Assembly (NCBI RefSeq): GCF_022539405.1
Contig: NZ_CP054394.1
Span: forward strand, 2,903,501-2,967,500
Direction: 5' to 3'
DNA length: 64,000 nt
Origin: Natranaerofaba carboxydovora
GTDB taxonomy: Bacteria; Bacillota; Natranaerobiia; Natranaerobiales; Natranaerofabaceae
Position numbers and translations under genes: made by a program
Notes under the pieces: model-generated
Databases searched by the model: none
Told to the model about the DNA's origin: nothing
The model's input: only the letters and a program-made list of their open reading frames with translations
Part shown: positions 38,564-47,209 of the stretch, piece after piece
Position numbering within the stretch: position 1 is the first letter of the stretch
Layout of the letters: the number at the start of each line of letters is the position of its first letter

Positions 38564-38770
38564 TCAACTTAATTCATCATTTAGTTCTTTTTCATTCAGT
38601 ATCTTCTTAACCCTTTTTTCAAATTTGACTCTTGGGATCATCAGACTTCGCTTACAAGCCTTGCATTGTATCCTAAAATCTGCTCCAACCCTTATTATTT
38701 TCCACAAATTCCCTCCACAAGGGTGTGGTTTTTTTAATTTTACAACCTGTCCAACTTGAAAATCTGTCAT
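38564..38770 (-). CDS. DUF951 family protein
   Basis: A 68-residue protein with the DUF951 pattern QVGQVVKLKKPHPCGG, followed by a C-x2-C pair (QCKACKRS), which together suggest a zinc-ribbon. It is common between rpsF/ychF and cvpA genes in Firmicutes and has no known function. The ATG at 38770 lies 8 nt after GGAGGG and overlaps nothing important; the frame is open 11 codons further but without a site. It is probably cotranscribed with cvpA. Confidence 0.9.
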   Translation of the reverse strand: MTDFQVGQVVKLKKPHPCGGNLWKIIRVGADFRIQCKACKRSLMIPRVKFEKRVKKILNEKELNDELS

Positions 38771-38775
38771 TACAT

Positions 38776-39444
38776 TTACCCTCCTGCTGAAAAGACTACC
38801 CATAAATATGATACTGCTTCTAGCATAATCATTGCGAGTTTTGAATTATATAATTCTGTGACAAAATAATGTGGAAAATTCACCGTAATTAAAAGTACTA
38901 ACAGAAAAACATATAATGAACACACTGTAAAGCCTTGAACCATCCCTAATAATAATCCTGAATAAGAATCTGCAGTTTGGCTATTTAAATTCTTTCTAAA
39001 AATCATATCTGATACTGCTTTGCTAAAGAAATTAAGTGTCCAGAAAAAAATCAAAAAACTAACCAGGTTAGCTAGTAAAAATATAAATAAATCTAATTCA
39101 TAAATAGTCTCTCCGGCCGATTGGCTATTAATATCAAAACCCAGGACTTCTTTATAGTCTTCTTTTAAAAACCAGTAATCGATAACTTCTGTAGAAAGAT
39201 TAAATTCTTCTAATATAGTGGTATTTACACTTAGATCGTAACCTAAACTCTTAAAGTAAGGTTTTAAGTATGAGGACATTACAGGCGAGATGCCTGAAGC
39301 AATATAAGAATGAGCTTTGGCAGTAATCCCAAATGAGATTAAAAGTCCCAACAAACCACTGATCACTGTTTTTACTCCTTTAAGATATCCCCAGATACCC
39401 TGCCATGCAATTGCACCAATAATTATAATGTCAATTATATTCAT
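38776..39444 (-). CDS. CvpA family membrane protein
   Basis: A 222-residue integral membrane protein with four to five helices. It starts with the CvpA-like IDIIIIGAIAWQGIWGYLKG and a Gly-rich second helix. CvpA proteins have been linked to colicin V production and to envelope homeostasis, but no mechanism is set. It lies 5 bp ahead of the DUF951 start. The ATG follows a GAGGGG site. Confidence 0.85.
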   Translation of the reverse strand: MNIIDIIIIGAIAWQGIWGYLKGVKTVISGLLGLLISFGITAKAHSYIASGISPVMSSYLKPYFKSLGYDLSVNTTILEEFNLSTEVIDYWFLKEDYKEVLGFDINSQSAGETIYELDLFIFLLANLVSFLIFFWTLNFFSKAVSDMIFRKNLNSQTADSYSGLLLGMVQGFTVCSLYVFLLVLLITVNFPHYFVTELYNSKLAMIMLEAVSYLWVVFSAGG

Positions 39445-39525
39445 TATACCCCTCTTTTTCTTTCTATAACAAACTTTTGTTATTAAAGTGTACTAAGTTG
39501 TACTAAGGGATATAACTACAAAATT

Positions 39526-40758
39526 TTAATTATCTTTTGTCTTTTTATATAAGCTTAATATTTCATCATCTTTTTCATAAACTAAAAAGCTATTACCTTC
39601 ATCATCAAAGGTTCCTAATTTAGCTTTACCCCAGGGGCTGCGAAAAATATTAAGCCCATCTTCTTCATCAAATTCATAAAGATGACTTGTTGTGGCAATA
39701 GAAAAGTTATTAGGGTGATTTAAATTAACATCTAGTACCTCACCCCTTAAAGCTCTTTTTTTCCTTACTTCTATTTCTTTACCTGACATTTCAATTAACT
39801 TTAATTCATTGTCTTTATCTTTTTCTTCAGGGCTTAGTATTATCAATATTTTATCTGCAAGGAGAAAGAAGTCGTCAATATTACCCTCGCTATTATATTC
39901 ATATAACTTTTCTTCTAACATCTCACTATCTTCTACATTTTTCAAAAGTGTTATCTGGTTATTATCACCAATTGCCAGTGTATTGTCTCTAAATTTTATA
40001 GTGGTGTCTTTATCTTCTTCAACTCTCATACCTATAGTTTTTCTCTCAATATTGCCTTCTTGATATCTCAATAATTCTAAATTAGGACTTTGGGAAAATG
40101 AAACAGCTACATATAAATCTATCTCCGTATTATCACTTTTAACGCCTTCAATGATGACCAAATCTTCTAATTCTAACTCCTTAATTTTATTTCCTTCATA
40201 ATCTAACCATTTAAGCTGTTCTGAATATATAATATTTTCTTCCATTTCAAGGTTATTTTCTCCAATCAAAATTCCATTATCGCTAGCAGTTATCTTTTCT
40301 CCACCTTCTAGGTTGATTTCAGCAATATTTTGTCCTCTTTCATCAAATGTTAAAAATTTATTTTCTGTACTATGTATAATTCTCTTTTTATCCATTAATT
40401 CAACATTTGTTAATAGTGAGCCTCCCGATTTTACCTCAAAAATATCAACATCAGTTAAATAGTCATCAATTATAATTATGTGTTCTTCATAGTCTTTATC
40501 TTTTTGAACCATCCATCCTCCTCTAATTGGTATCACTTCCTTAACATATGCTTTATTACCTTTATCTTGTTCTATTAATTTATAATTAGCTTTCTCTTCA
40601 AATCCTGAAGACGAAAAAACAATTAAGGGATTTTCAAATTGGGGGTTAGCCTGCATAAATAAAAAAACTGCAATCAAAGCTGAAAATACTATTAATAGCC
40701 CGAAGACCTTCTTCTTTTTTTCCTGTTTTCCTCTTGTAATTCCTTTTTTTTCATCCAT
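39526..40758 (-). CDS. Hypothetical membrane-anchored acidic protein
   Basis: I do not recognise this 410-residue protein. A basic cytoplasmic tail (KKGITRGKQEKKKKV) is followed by one membrane helix (residues 19-35). A large outer part is rich in Glu, Asp, Ile and Asn. It shows repeated beta-strand-like units such as IIIDDYLTDVDIF and RIIHSTENKFLTFDERGQN, which suggests a beta-propeller. No catalytic motif is seen. It is divergent from the spore gene yyaC, 116 bp away, and upstream of cvpA. A structural or signalling role at the cell surface or forespore is only a guess. Confidence 0.6.
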   Translation of the reverse strand: MDEKKGITRGKQEKKKKVFGLLIVFSALIAVFLFMQANPQFENPLIVFSSSGFEEKANYKLIEQDKGNKAYVKEVIPIRGGWMVQKDKDYEEHIIIIDDYLTDVDIFEVKSGGSLLTNVELMDKKRIIHSTENKFLTFDERGQNIAEINLEGGEKITASDNGILIGENNLEMEENIIYSEQLKWLDYEGNKIKELELEDLVIIEGVKSDNTEIDLYVAVSFSQSPNLELLRYQEGNIERKTIGMRVEEDKDTTIKFRDNTLAIGDNNQITLLKNVEDSEMLEEKLYEYNSEGNIDDFFLLADKILIILSPEEKDKDNELKLIEMSGKEIEVRKKRALRGEVLDVNLNHPNNFSIATTSHLYEFDEEDGLNIFRSPWGKAKLGTFDDEGNSFLVYEKDDEILSLYKKTKDN

Positions 40759-40874
40759 CTAAGACACCACCAAAAAAATTTACTTTAGATTCATCTAGCG
40801 TATAAAAAAACATTCAATTGGAAATGATACAACTTAGGTCTTTAAGAATAGCGTTCAATACTCGAGGTGATCTT

Positions 40875-41480
40875 GTGAAAAATTTTTTACCTTCTTTTAA
40901 TTATACCAAAAAAAACAAAGTCACTGTAAATACTCCTCTGGCACAATCAAAAATTGCAAAGCATTTACTACATATTCTTTTTCGAAATAATATGTATAAA
41001 AAAGATTTAATTATTTTATGTATAGGCACTGATAGGTCAACCGGAGATAGTTTAGGTCCTCTAGTGGGAAGCAGACTGATGAATCATCTATCCCCTGAGG
41101 TAGGTGTATATGGTAGTTTAGCAAATCCTGTTCACGCAGTAAACCTAAAGAGTAAGTTAGAATATGTTGAAAGTAACTATTATAACCCTTTTATTATTGC
41201 GGTGGATGCTTGTCTAGGAAAAAGCAAAAATGTAGGCAAAATTAATATTGAACCTGGGCCTTTAAAACCAGGAACAGGTGTAAATAAGTCCCTGCCTGAA
41301 GTGGGTAATTGCCATATTACGGGTGTTGTCAATGTAGGAGGTTTTATGGAATATTTAGTCCTTCAAAATACCAGGCTATCTACAGTATTTCAACTATCAA
41401 TAACTATCAGCAAAGGAATTATTCTAGCGATTAATTATCTTAAGTCACATGAATATCTAAAAAACAAACAAGTCAAATAA
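40875..41480 (+). CDS. yyaC: Spore protease-like protein YyaC
   Basis: A 201-residue protein of the YyaC (DUF1256) family, related to germination protease GPR. Signatures are ILCIGTDRSTGDSLGPLVG, AVDACLGKSKNVGKI and TGVVNVGGFMEY. In Bacillus yyaC is sporulation-expressed and lies near the origin. GTG at 40875 is chosen because GAGGTGAT precedes it; the frame extends 19 codons upstream without a site. It is transcribed towards the origin. Its last codons form one arm of the palindrome shared with the convergent bactofilin gene. Confidence 0.9.
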   Translation: MKNFLPSFNYTKKNKVTVNTPLAQSKIAKHLLHILFRNNMYKKDLIILCIGTDRSTGDSLGPLVGSRLMNHLSPEVGVYGSLANPVHAVNLKSKLEYVESNYYNPFIIAVDACLGKSKNVGKINIEPGPLKPGTGVNKSLPEVGNCHITGVVNVGGFMEYLVLQNTRLSTVFQLSITISKGIILAINYLKSHEYLKNKQVK

Positions 41481-41526
41481 ATAAAGGAGCTGAAAACTCA
41501 GCCCCTTTATTTATTTGACTTGTTTG
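41465..41526. terminator. 29-bp-arm bidirectional terminator inside two gene ends
   Basis: Two 29-bp arms (41465-41493 and 41498-41526) pair with a single A-C mismatch around an AAAC loop. The left arm includes the yyaC stop and the right arm the bactofilin stop, so both genes end inside the hairpin. The core is AAAGGAGCTGA-AAAC-TCAGCCCCTTT. Confidence 0.9.
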
Positions 41527-42025
41527 TGTCTTTTCCCTTTTTAGTCTTATTATCTTCACTTGCTTTTATATCTTCACCCTTTCCCTCTTCTTTGTCTTCT
41601 TTGCCCCTTTTTACTGTTTTATGTTTATCTATATTTTTATCACGATTTTCTTTAAATTTTTTATTGTTTTCATTACTATCCTCACTCATTTCACAATTTC
41701 CTTGGAATGTTGCACCAGAATCAATATACAGGTCAGATACTTTTATATCTCCCAACAACTTTGAAGAAGGCATTAATTCCAACTTTCCTGTACATTCGAT
41801 GTTTCCATATACCTCACCAGCGATAGTAATGTTCTTACCTTTTGCATTGGCTCTTATCTTGCCTTTCTCACCAACTATCAAGTCCCCTTTAGTATCAATT
41901 TCTCCTTCAATTTTTCCATCAATTCTTACTATACCAGTTGCTGTTATTTTACCATTGAATTCAGTACCTTCACCAATTAATGTGTCTATTTTATCAGAGT
42001 TAATATCAACTTTTTTTTTGAACAT
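41507..42025 (-). CDS. Bactofilin (polymer-forming cytoskeletal protein)
   Basis: A 172-residue bactofilin with a short head, a central right-handed beta-helix (repeats such as RIDGKIEGEID, DLIVGEKGKIRANAKGKN and IAGEVYGNIECTGK) and a long Lys/Glu/Asp-rich tail. Bactofilins polymerise without nucleotide and recruit cell-wall enzymes. The upstream M23 peptidase gene, 26 bp away, is a known kind of partner. The ATG follows GGGAGGAACGGGA. The charged tail of about 60 residues is low complexity and ends within the terminator palindrome. Confidence 0.93.
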   Translation of the reverse strand: MFKKKVDINSDKIDTLIGEGTEFNGKITATGIVRIDGKIEGEIDTKGDLIVGEKGKIRANAKGKNITIAGEVYGNIECTGKLELMPSSKLLGDIKVSDLYIDSGATFQGNCEMSEDSNENNKKFKENRDKNIDKHKTVKRGKEDKEEGKGEDIKASEDNKTKKGKDTNKSNK

Positions 42026-42051
42026 TCCCGTTCCTCCCTTTTATATTCGGG

Positions 42052-43005
42052 TTATTTTAAGTACTCTTTTGGATCGACGGGGCTATTATTGACGTGTATT
42101 TCAAAATGCAAGTGAGGGCCTGTGCTATTGCCTGTGTTACCTACAAAGCCAATTACCTCGCCCTTTTCTACCTCTTCTCCTCTGTCCACATCAAAGCTTG
42201 CTAAATGTGCATAATGAGTCTCATAACCATATCCATGGTTTATAACTATTAAGTTTCCATAACCACTTCTATATGAAGCATACTGTACTCTGCCATTTGC
42301 TGCGGCTTTCACTGGAGTACGGTGAGGCGCGGCTATATCTATGCCATCATGAAATTGCCTGGCTCCAGTAATAGGTGAATTCCTGTAGCCAAATGATGAC
42401 GATATTCTTCCTTCTACTGGCCAATAATCTGGAGTATGCTTTAATTCTTCTTGCCTTTCAGCCAAAGATAGCTTTGTATTTTCTAAGTTCTCTTTTTGTT
42501 GTGGGATTTGAGCACTTAATAATCTAATTGTCTCTTCCGTTCTCTCAACTGTACCATTAGTTTCACTGTTATATTCACTACCTCGGGTATGTCCCGTCCT
42601 AACCAATTCATCGTTATCTCTATCCAAATTCACTTCATTGAATTCTTCTTGCTCATCGATATCATCCTCTATATCATCAAGATCCGCTAATTCTCTAATT
42701 TTATTTTCTGTTTCCATTAATGTCTTTAATTCTTCTTCAAGTTTCTTTGTTTTCTTTGCAAAATCATCTATCTTTACCTCTTGTTCGGTGTTTTCTTCTC
42801 TTAAAACTTCTAGTTTTTTGTTATCCTGAACTAAATTATGATAGTTATATGCAAATACCATTAATAAAACAACAGATATTGCAAACATAACCGAAAAAAT
42901 TTTCACAAACACTACTGGAAGTTTAAATGATTGGCTTGACTTTTCTGAGTGCGGAACAATCAAAACAGTAAAGTGCCGTTTTTTATCACCTGACATTTTG
43001 AGCAT
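42052..43005 (-). CDS. Membrane-anchored M23 peptidase paired with bactofilin
   Basis: A 317-residue protein with one membrane helix near residues 30-52. A coiled-coil segment rich in Glu and Lys (to about residue 110) follows, then a second helical stretch. The C-terminal M23 domain has zinc ligands in FHDGIDIAAP and GPHLHFEIH. It probably cleaves peptide cross-links outside the membrane while its inner end or partner bactofilin positions it. ATG 43005 is taken because AAAGGTGGTGG precedes it; ATG 42996 is possible. It is the first gene of the pair. Confidence 0.92.
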   Translation of the reverse strand: MLKMSGDKKRHFTVLIVPHSEKSSQSFKLPVVFVKIFSVMFAISVVLLMVFAYNYHNLVQDNKKLEVLREENTEQEVKIDDFAKKTKKLEEELKTLMETENKIRELADLDDIEDDIDEQEEFNEVNLDRDNDELVRTGHTRGSEYNSETNGTVERTEETIRLLSAQIPQQKENLENTKLSLAERQEELKHTPDYWPVEGRISSSFGYRNSPITGARQFHDGIDIAAPHRTPVKAAANGRVQYASYRSGYGNLIVINHGYGYETHYAHLASFDVDRGEEVEKGEVIGFVGNTGNSTGPHLHFEIHVNNSPVDPKEYLK

Positions 43006-43143
43006 GACCACCACCTTTAAAATAAAATCTAGTACTATAATTATAATATGATGTCAACTATATCTATGACTACCACAATTATCTTTATTTCTTTGTAAAT
43101 TAATTAATTCCTGCTTATATTAAAATAATAATTTATTTTTTTA

Positions 43144-44292
43144 CTATTCAAGTTCACTAACTATCTTTTTTACTGCAGATATAGCATTCAATATATCTTC
43201 TCTCGTATTAAACGCGCCAATGCTAAACCTTACCGCACCCTGATCTAAATTATCATAGTGTTCATGAATTAATGGAGCGCAGTGCAGTCCTCCTCTTGAT
43301 GCTATATTAAAAGCCTGGTCAAGTACAAAGCTTACTTCCTGTGAATTTTCTTCCCCTATATTAAATGAAATAACAGGCGATATTTTTGCAGCATCACAGG
43401 GGCCATAAATTTCTATCTCTGTAATATCTGACAGTCCTTCTAATAATTCTTTTGCTAAATTTTGTTTCTGATTTAATACGTTATCTATTCCTCTGCCTAA
43501 AATATAATCAATTCCTGCCTCTAAGCCAGCTATACCTGGTGTGTTAGGCGTACCACTTTCTAACTTATCAGGCAAATCTTCAGGATGGTAAGGGGACTCA
43601 GACTTACTCCCCGTCCCTCCTTCACGCCAAAAATCTAGATCACAGTCATTTGCTATATATAGGCCACCTATCCCTTGCGGCCCCATTAACCCTTTATGAC
43701 CCGGAAAAGCAAGAAAGTCAATTCCACCGCGGTCTACATCAATTGGAACTATTCCTGCAGTCTGAGCTGCATCCACTAAAACCTTAGTATATGTATAATC
43801 TTTCAACATTATACCAATTTCTTCTATAGGCTGTATGGTGCCGATCACATTTGAGGCATGACTTATTGCCACCAATCTCGTTGATGGTTTGATGAGCTTT
43901 CTAATTTCATCTATATTTATAAATCCTTTTTGATCAGGTTTTAGTATATCTAGTTCTATATAATCATCAGCCATCCTTTTAAGCGGTCTTACGACTGAAT
44001 TGTGCTCTAAAGCTGTCGTTATAACATGATCCCCCTCTTTTAGCAACCCCTTGATCACCATATTTATTGAGTCTGTTGCATTAAGTGTAAAAATCATTGA
44101 TCTAGAATCCGTCGCGTTAAACAACTTAGCTAGTTTTTCTCTAGTACGCATAATAATTTTACCTGATTCTATTGACATACGGTGGCCACCTCTTCCGGGG
44201 TTAGCACCTATATTCCTCATGAAATTGTCCATTGCATTGTATACCTCTTTTGGTTTGGGCCAACTTGTTGCTGCATTATCAAGATAAATCAA
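43144..44292 (-). CDS. Cysteine desulfurase family (class V aminotransferase)
   Basis: PLP enzyme of 382 residues. The N-terminal IYLDNAATSWPKPKEV is typical of the SufS/CsdA-like branch. The PLP lysine is in FPGHKGLMGPQG near residue 200, and a Cys lies in RGGLHCAPLIHEH near residue 340, the expected active-site loop. It supplies sulfur from cysteine. No Fe-S scaffold gene is adjacent, so the acceptor is unknown. The start is TTG after AAAGGAG. It lies just beyond parS and does not share the parB transcript. Confidence 0.92.
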   Translation of the reverse strand: MIYLDNAATSWPKPKEVYNAMDNFMRNIGANPGRGGHRMSIESGKIIMRTREKLAKLFNATDSRSMIFTLNATDSINMVIKGLLKEGDHVITTALEHNSVVRPLKRMADDYIELDILKPDQKGFINIDEIRKLIKPSTRLVAISHASNVIGTIQPIEEIGIMLKDYTYTKVLVDAAQTAGIVPIDVDRGGIDFLAFPGHKGLMGPQGIGGLYIANDCDLDFWREGGTGSKSESPYHPEDLPDKLESGTPNTPGIAGLEAGIDYILGRGIDNVLNQKQNLAKELLEGLSDITEIEIYGPCDAAKISPVISFNIGEENSQEVSFVLDQAFNIASRGGLHCAPLIHEHYDNLDQGAVRFSIGAFNTREDILNAISAVKKIVSELE

Positions 44293-44362
44293 TCTTCTAC
44301 TCCTTTCTTTAAAGATATTAAAAGTATTTATTTAACTAATATAGCAGTAATTATATTTGTAT

Positions 44363-44408
44363 AAAACAAGCATCAAATGTTTCACGTGAAACATTTGATG
44401 CTTGTTTT
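44363..44408. promoter_or_regulatory. Perfect parS inside a 46-bp palindrome (parB terminator)
   Basis: The centre TGTTTCACGTGAAACA (44378-44393) is the canonical ParB-binding site without mismatch. Palindromy continues outward without a break to AAAACAAG/CTTGTTTT. It begins 3 bp after the parB stop codon, so the RNA can also form a terminator-like hairpin with a TTTT tail. Confidence 0.95.
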
Positions 44409-44410
44409 CT

Positions 44411-45265
44411 TTAATCTTCTTTTAACAATAAGTTTGACAGCTTATTTAATTCGTCTTCCTGCACAAACTCTATTTCTATTTTACCCTTTTTCTTTCCCTT
44501 TAAAATTCTTACTTTTGTGCCTAACTGTTTTTCTAACTTATCTTGTATTTCATTATAGAAAGGGTTGTCTTCTTTCGATTCATCTTTTTTATTAGAGTTA
44601 TCTTCGCTATCTTTTAATTTCTTTACATATTCTTCTGTTTGTCTTACACTCAACCCTTTTCGACACACATGATTAGCAGCTTCTATTTGTGATTCTCTTT
44701 TAAGCGAAAGTAAAATCCTTGCATGTCCATCACTTAAAAGACCTTCATTTACCATATTTTGAACTTCTTCTTCAAGATTAATAAGTCTTAGTGTGTTTGC
44801 AATTGAAGACCTGCTTTTTCCAAGGGTTTTAGATAATTCCTCTTGAGTCAGTCCATGTTCTTCAATTAATTTGTTTAGTGCTAATGATTTTTCCAAAGGA
44901 TTCAAGTCTTCCCGTTGTATGTTCTCTAGAAGCGCAACTTGCATTACTTCAGAGTCAGATAGATCTTTAAGGATTATAGGAACTTTTTTTAGGCCAGCTT
45001 CTTTAGCTGCTTTCCACCTTCGCTCTCCGGCTATTATCTGGTATAGTTCCCCCAGCTTCCTTACAATCAATGGTTGCAAAACTCCATGGTTCTTAATAGA
45101 CTCAGTAAGTTCTCTTATTTTTTCATCAGATATGCTTTTTCTAGGCTGATTAGGATTTGCTCTTAATTTGTTAATGTCAACTTCACTAATATTATTTTTT
45201 TTCTCTTCCTCACTTAACTCAGGAATCAAAGCATCTAACCCTTTCCCAAGTCCCCTCTTATCCAC
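44411..45265 (-). CDS. parB: Chromosome partitioning protein ParB (Spo0J)
   Basis: CTP-dependent DNA clamp that loads at parS and spreads. It begins RGLGKGLDALIPE. The CTP-binding GERRWKAAKEAG and ENIQREDLNPLE motifs and the helix-turn-helix KTLGKSRSSIANTLRL follow; the C-terminal dimer domain is present. It has 284 residues from GTG 45265, which lies 9 nt after AAGGAGG; TTG 45274 abuts that site and is rejected. It overlaps parA by 8 bp. A perfect parS lies 3 bp after its stop codon. Confidence 0.97.
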   Translation of the reverse strand: MDKRGLGKGLDALIPELSEEEKKNNISEVDINKLRANPNQPRKSISDEKIRELTESIKNHGVLQPLIVRKLGELYQIIAGERRWKAAKEAGLKKVPIILKDLSDSEVMQVALLENIQREDLNPLEKSLALNKLIEEHGLTQEELSKTLGKSRSSIANTLRLINLEEEVQNMVNEGLLSDGHARILLSLKRESQIEAANHVCRKGLSVRQTEEYVKKLKDSEDNSNKKDESKEDNPFYNEIQDKLEKQLGTKVRILKGKKKGKIEIEFVQEDELNKLSNLLLKED

Positions 45266-46019
45266 TATTCTCAACCTCCTTGCTTAACTCATTGTAAACC
45301 TCTGCTCCCTTTGACTTATCATCATAAAAAATAATTGGTTTCCCGTAGCTAGGTGCCTCACTTAATCTAACATTCCTAGGTATAATCGTCTTATATACCT
45401 TCTCTTTAAAATAATTCTTTACTTCATCAACTACCTGTGTGCTTAACTTAGTCCTTGTATCGTACATAGTTAGCAAAACGCCTTCTATCTCTAAAGCAGT
45501 ATTCAGATGTTGTTGCACCAATTTCAAAGTATTTAATAATTGAGTTAATCCCTCTAAAGCATAATACTCACACTGTATCGGTATAATCACCGAGGTAGAA
45601 GCAGTTAAAGCATTAATTGTCAAAAGCCCTAAAGAAGGTGGGCAATCAATTATTATATAGTCGTAATCCTCCTTAATATCTCTAATCACTTCTCTAAATT
45701 TCACTTCACGGCTTATAGTGGGCACAAGCTCTATTTCAGCTCCAGCCAATTGTATTGTTGCAGGTACTAAATCAAGGTTTTCTACCTGAGTTTGTATCAT
45801 AACTTCATCGATAGGCTTGTCATTTATCAAAGCATCGTAAATACAAGACTCTAATTTTTCTTTATCAATACCAACCCCACTAGTTGAATTACCTTGTGGA
45901 TCAATATCAACAAGCAAGACTTTGTTGCCTAATTTAGCCAAACAAGCACTTAAATTTACTGCAGTAGTTGTTTTCCCAACTCCTCCCTTTTGATTTGTTA
46001 CTGAATATATTTTAGTCAC
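45258..46019 (-). CDS. parA: Chromosome partitioning ATPase ParA (Soj)
   Basis: Deviant Walker ATPase of 253 residues that works with ParB in origin segregation and, in Bacillus, regulates DnaA. The P-loop is NQKGGVGKTTTAVN at residue 8, with IDPQGN and IIDCPPSLG following. GTG 46019 is chosen because GGAG lies 8 nt upstream; the frame is open three codons further. It overlaps parB, forming a parA-parB unit with noc just upstream but separated by a terminator. Confidence 0.97.
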   Translation of the reverse strand: MTKIYSVTNQKGGVGKTTTAVNLSACLAKLGNKVLLVDIDPQGNSTSGVGIDKEKLESCIYDALINDKPIDEVMIQTQVENLDLVPATIQLAGAEIELVPTISREVKFREVIRDIKEDYDYIIIDCPPSLGLLTINALTASTSVIIPIQCEYYALEGLTQLLNTLKLVQQHLNTALEIEGVLLTMYDTRTKLSTQVVDEVKNYFKEKVYKTIIPRNVRLSEAPSYGKPIIFYDDKSKGAEVYNELSKEVENSG

Positions 46020-46102
46020 ATTTAACACTCCTTAATTCATAAACTATCTGCCTCCTTAATTATAAAATAAAAATACAAAATATAAAATGTATAAAATAAA
46101 AA

Positions 46103-46124
46103 AAGCAGGTTTTTTTTCCTGCTT
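46103..46124 (-). terminator. Terminator between noc and parA
   Basis: AAGCAGG pairs with CCTGCTT around a T8 loop. On the minus strand it is followed by a T tract. It lies 60 bp after the noc stop codon, separating noc from parA-parB transcription. Confidence 0.85.
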
Positions 46125-46183
46125 ATTACAAAATCCATTATATCTAACTCACAAAATATATTGTTTTTCCCTAATATTTAGAT

Positions 46184-47053
46184 CTAACTAATATTTTTCG
46201 GTAGCGAAATTTTAATCTCTATTCTATCCTCATAATTTTCCTCTTTCACTTCAGGTTCAATCCCTGCTTCTCTAATAGCTGAAATTGCTTTATTAATAGT
46301 ATTAACAAAAATCCTGTGATCCTTTACTACTCCACGTTTTAAACCCTTTTTCCTTTTTATATCTTCAGTTTTTTTACTATTATCCTGTACTGTAGAATTC
46401 AACATCTTTTCGATTTCTTCCTCAGTCTGTTTTACATTGAGACTCTTTTCAACTATTTTACTAAGTAATTCTAGCTGTTGTTTTTCGTCCTGTAATTTTA
46501 ATAATGATCTTGCATGTCTTTCCGTTATATATCCACCACTTATAGCCTTTTTAATCTCTTCTGGCAAATTTAATAGTCTAATTTTATTTGCTATTGTAGA
46601 CTGGCTTTTACCTAATCTCTGAGCTAATACCTCCTGGGTTAAATTAAATTCATCAATTAATTTTTTGTATCCTCTAGCCTCTTCTATTATATTTAGATTT
46701 TCCCGCTGCAAATTTTCAATCATTGCTAGAGCTGCCATTTCACTATCACTATATTCTTTTACAATTGCCTTTACATAATCCTTTTTTAGCTTTTTTAAAG
46801 CTAAAAACCTTCGTTCTCCTGCAACAATTTCATACCTTTCTCCAGCTTTTCTTAATACAATAGGTTGTAATAATCCATATGTTTTAATAGACTGGGCTAG
46901 TTCATTTACTTTATCAACATCAATATTTTCTCTTGGTTGATACGCGCTTCTATCAATTAATGTTATAGGGATATTTATAATTTCTTCATTTGTATTAACA
47001 TATCCTTCAGTTTGTTTAACACCAAATAACTTTGCTGACCAATTATCTTTCAT
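46184..47053 (-). CDS. noc: Nucleoid occlusion protein Noc (ParB paralogue)
   Basis: A 289-residue ParB-family protein between rsmG and parA, the position of noc in Bacillus. The start MKDNWSAKLFGVKQTEGYVN fits the amphipathic N-terminal membrane-targeting region of Noc. The GERRFLALKKL and ENLQRENLNIIEEARGY motifs bind CTP. The helix-turn-helix is RLGKSQSTIANKIRLL. It should bind ATTTCCCGGGAAAT-like sites and block division over the chromosome; one perfect site lies in walK. The ATG at 47053 is supported by AAAGGTGGTG. The frame extends 12 codons upstream without a site. Confidence 0.92.
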   Translation of the reverse strand: MKDNWSAKLFGVKQTEGYVNTNEEIINIPITLIDRSAYQPRENIDVDKVNELAQSIKTYGLLQPIVLRKAGERYEIVAGERRFLALKKLKKDYVKAIVKEYSDSEMAALAMIENLQRENLNIIEEARGYKKLIDEFNLTQEVLAQRLGKSQSTIANKIRLLNLPEEIKKAISGGYITERHARSLLKLQDEKQQLELLSKIVEKSLNVKQTEEEIEKMLNSTVQDNSKKTEDIKRKKGLKRGVVKDHRIFVNTINKAISAIREAGIEPEVKEENYEDRIEIKISLPKNIS

Positions 47054-47209
47054 AAAGAGGGCACCACCTTTAAGAAATTTCGTTGACAACTTCGATAACT
47101 TTCACTTTATCACTTTCTATAATTTTCCCTCTTATCCTGCTTATTCGCAAATCAACACAAAATATTACAAAAGAATACATCAGTCAACAAATTTTCTACA
47201 AAAAATAAT

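Noticed and set aside
41520..42092. Plus-strand frame of 190 codons opposite the bactofilin gene
   Set aside because: Its Ser/Phe/Pro-rich composition is the mirror of the Lys/Glu-rich bactofilin tail. It has no ribosome-binding site and no family resemblance.
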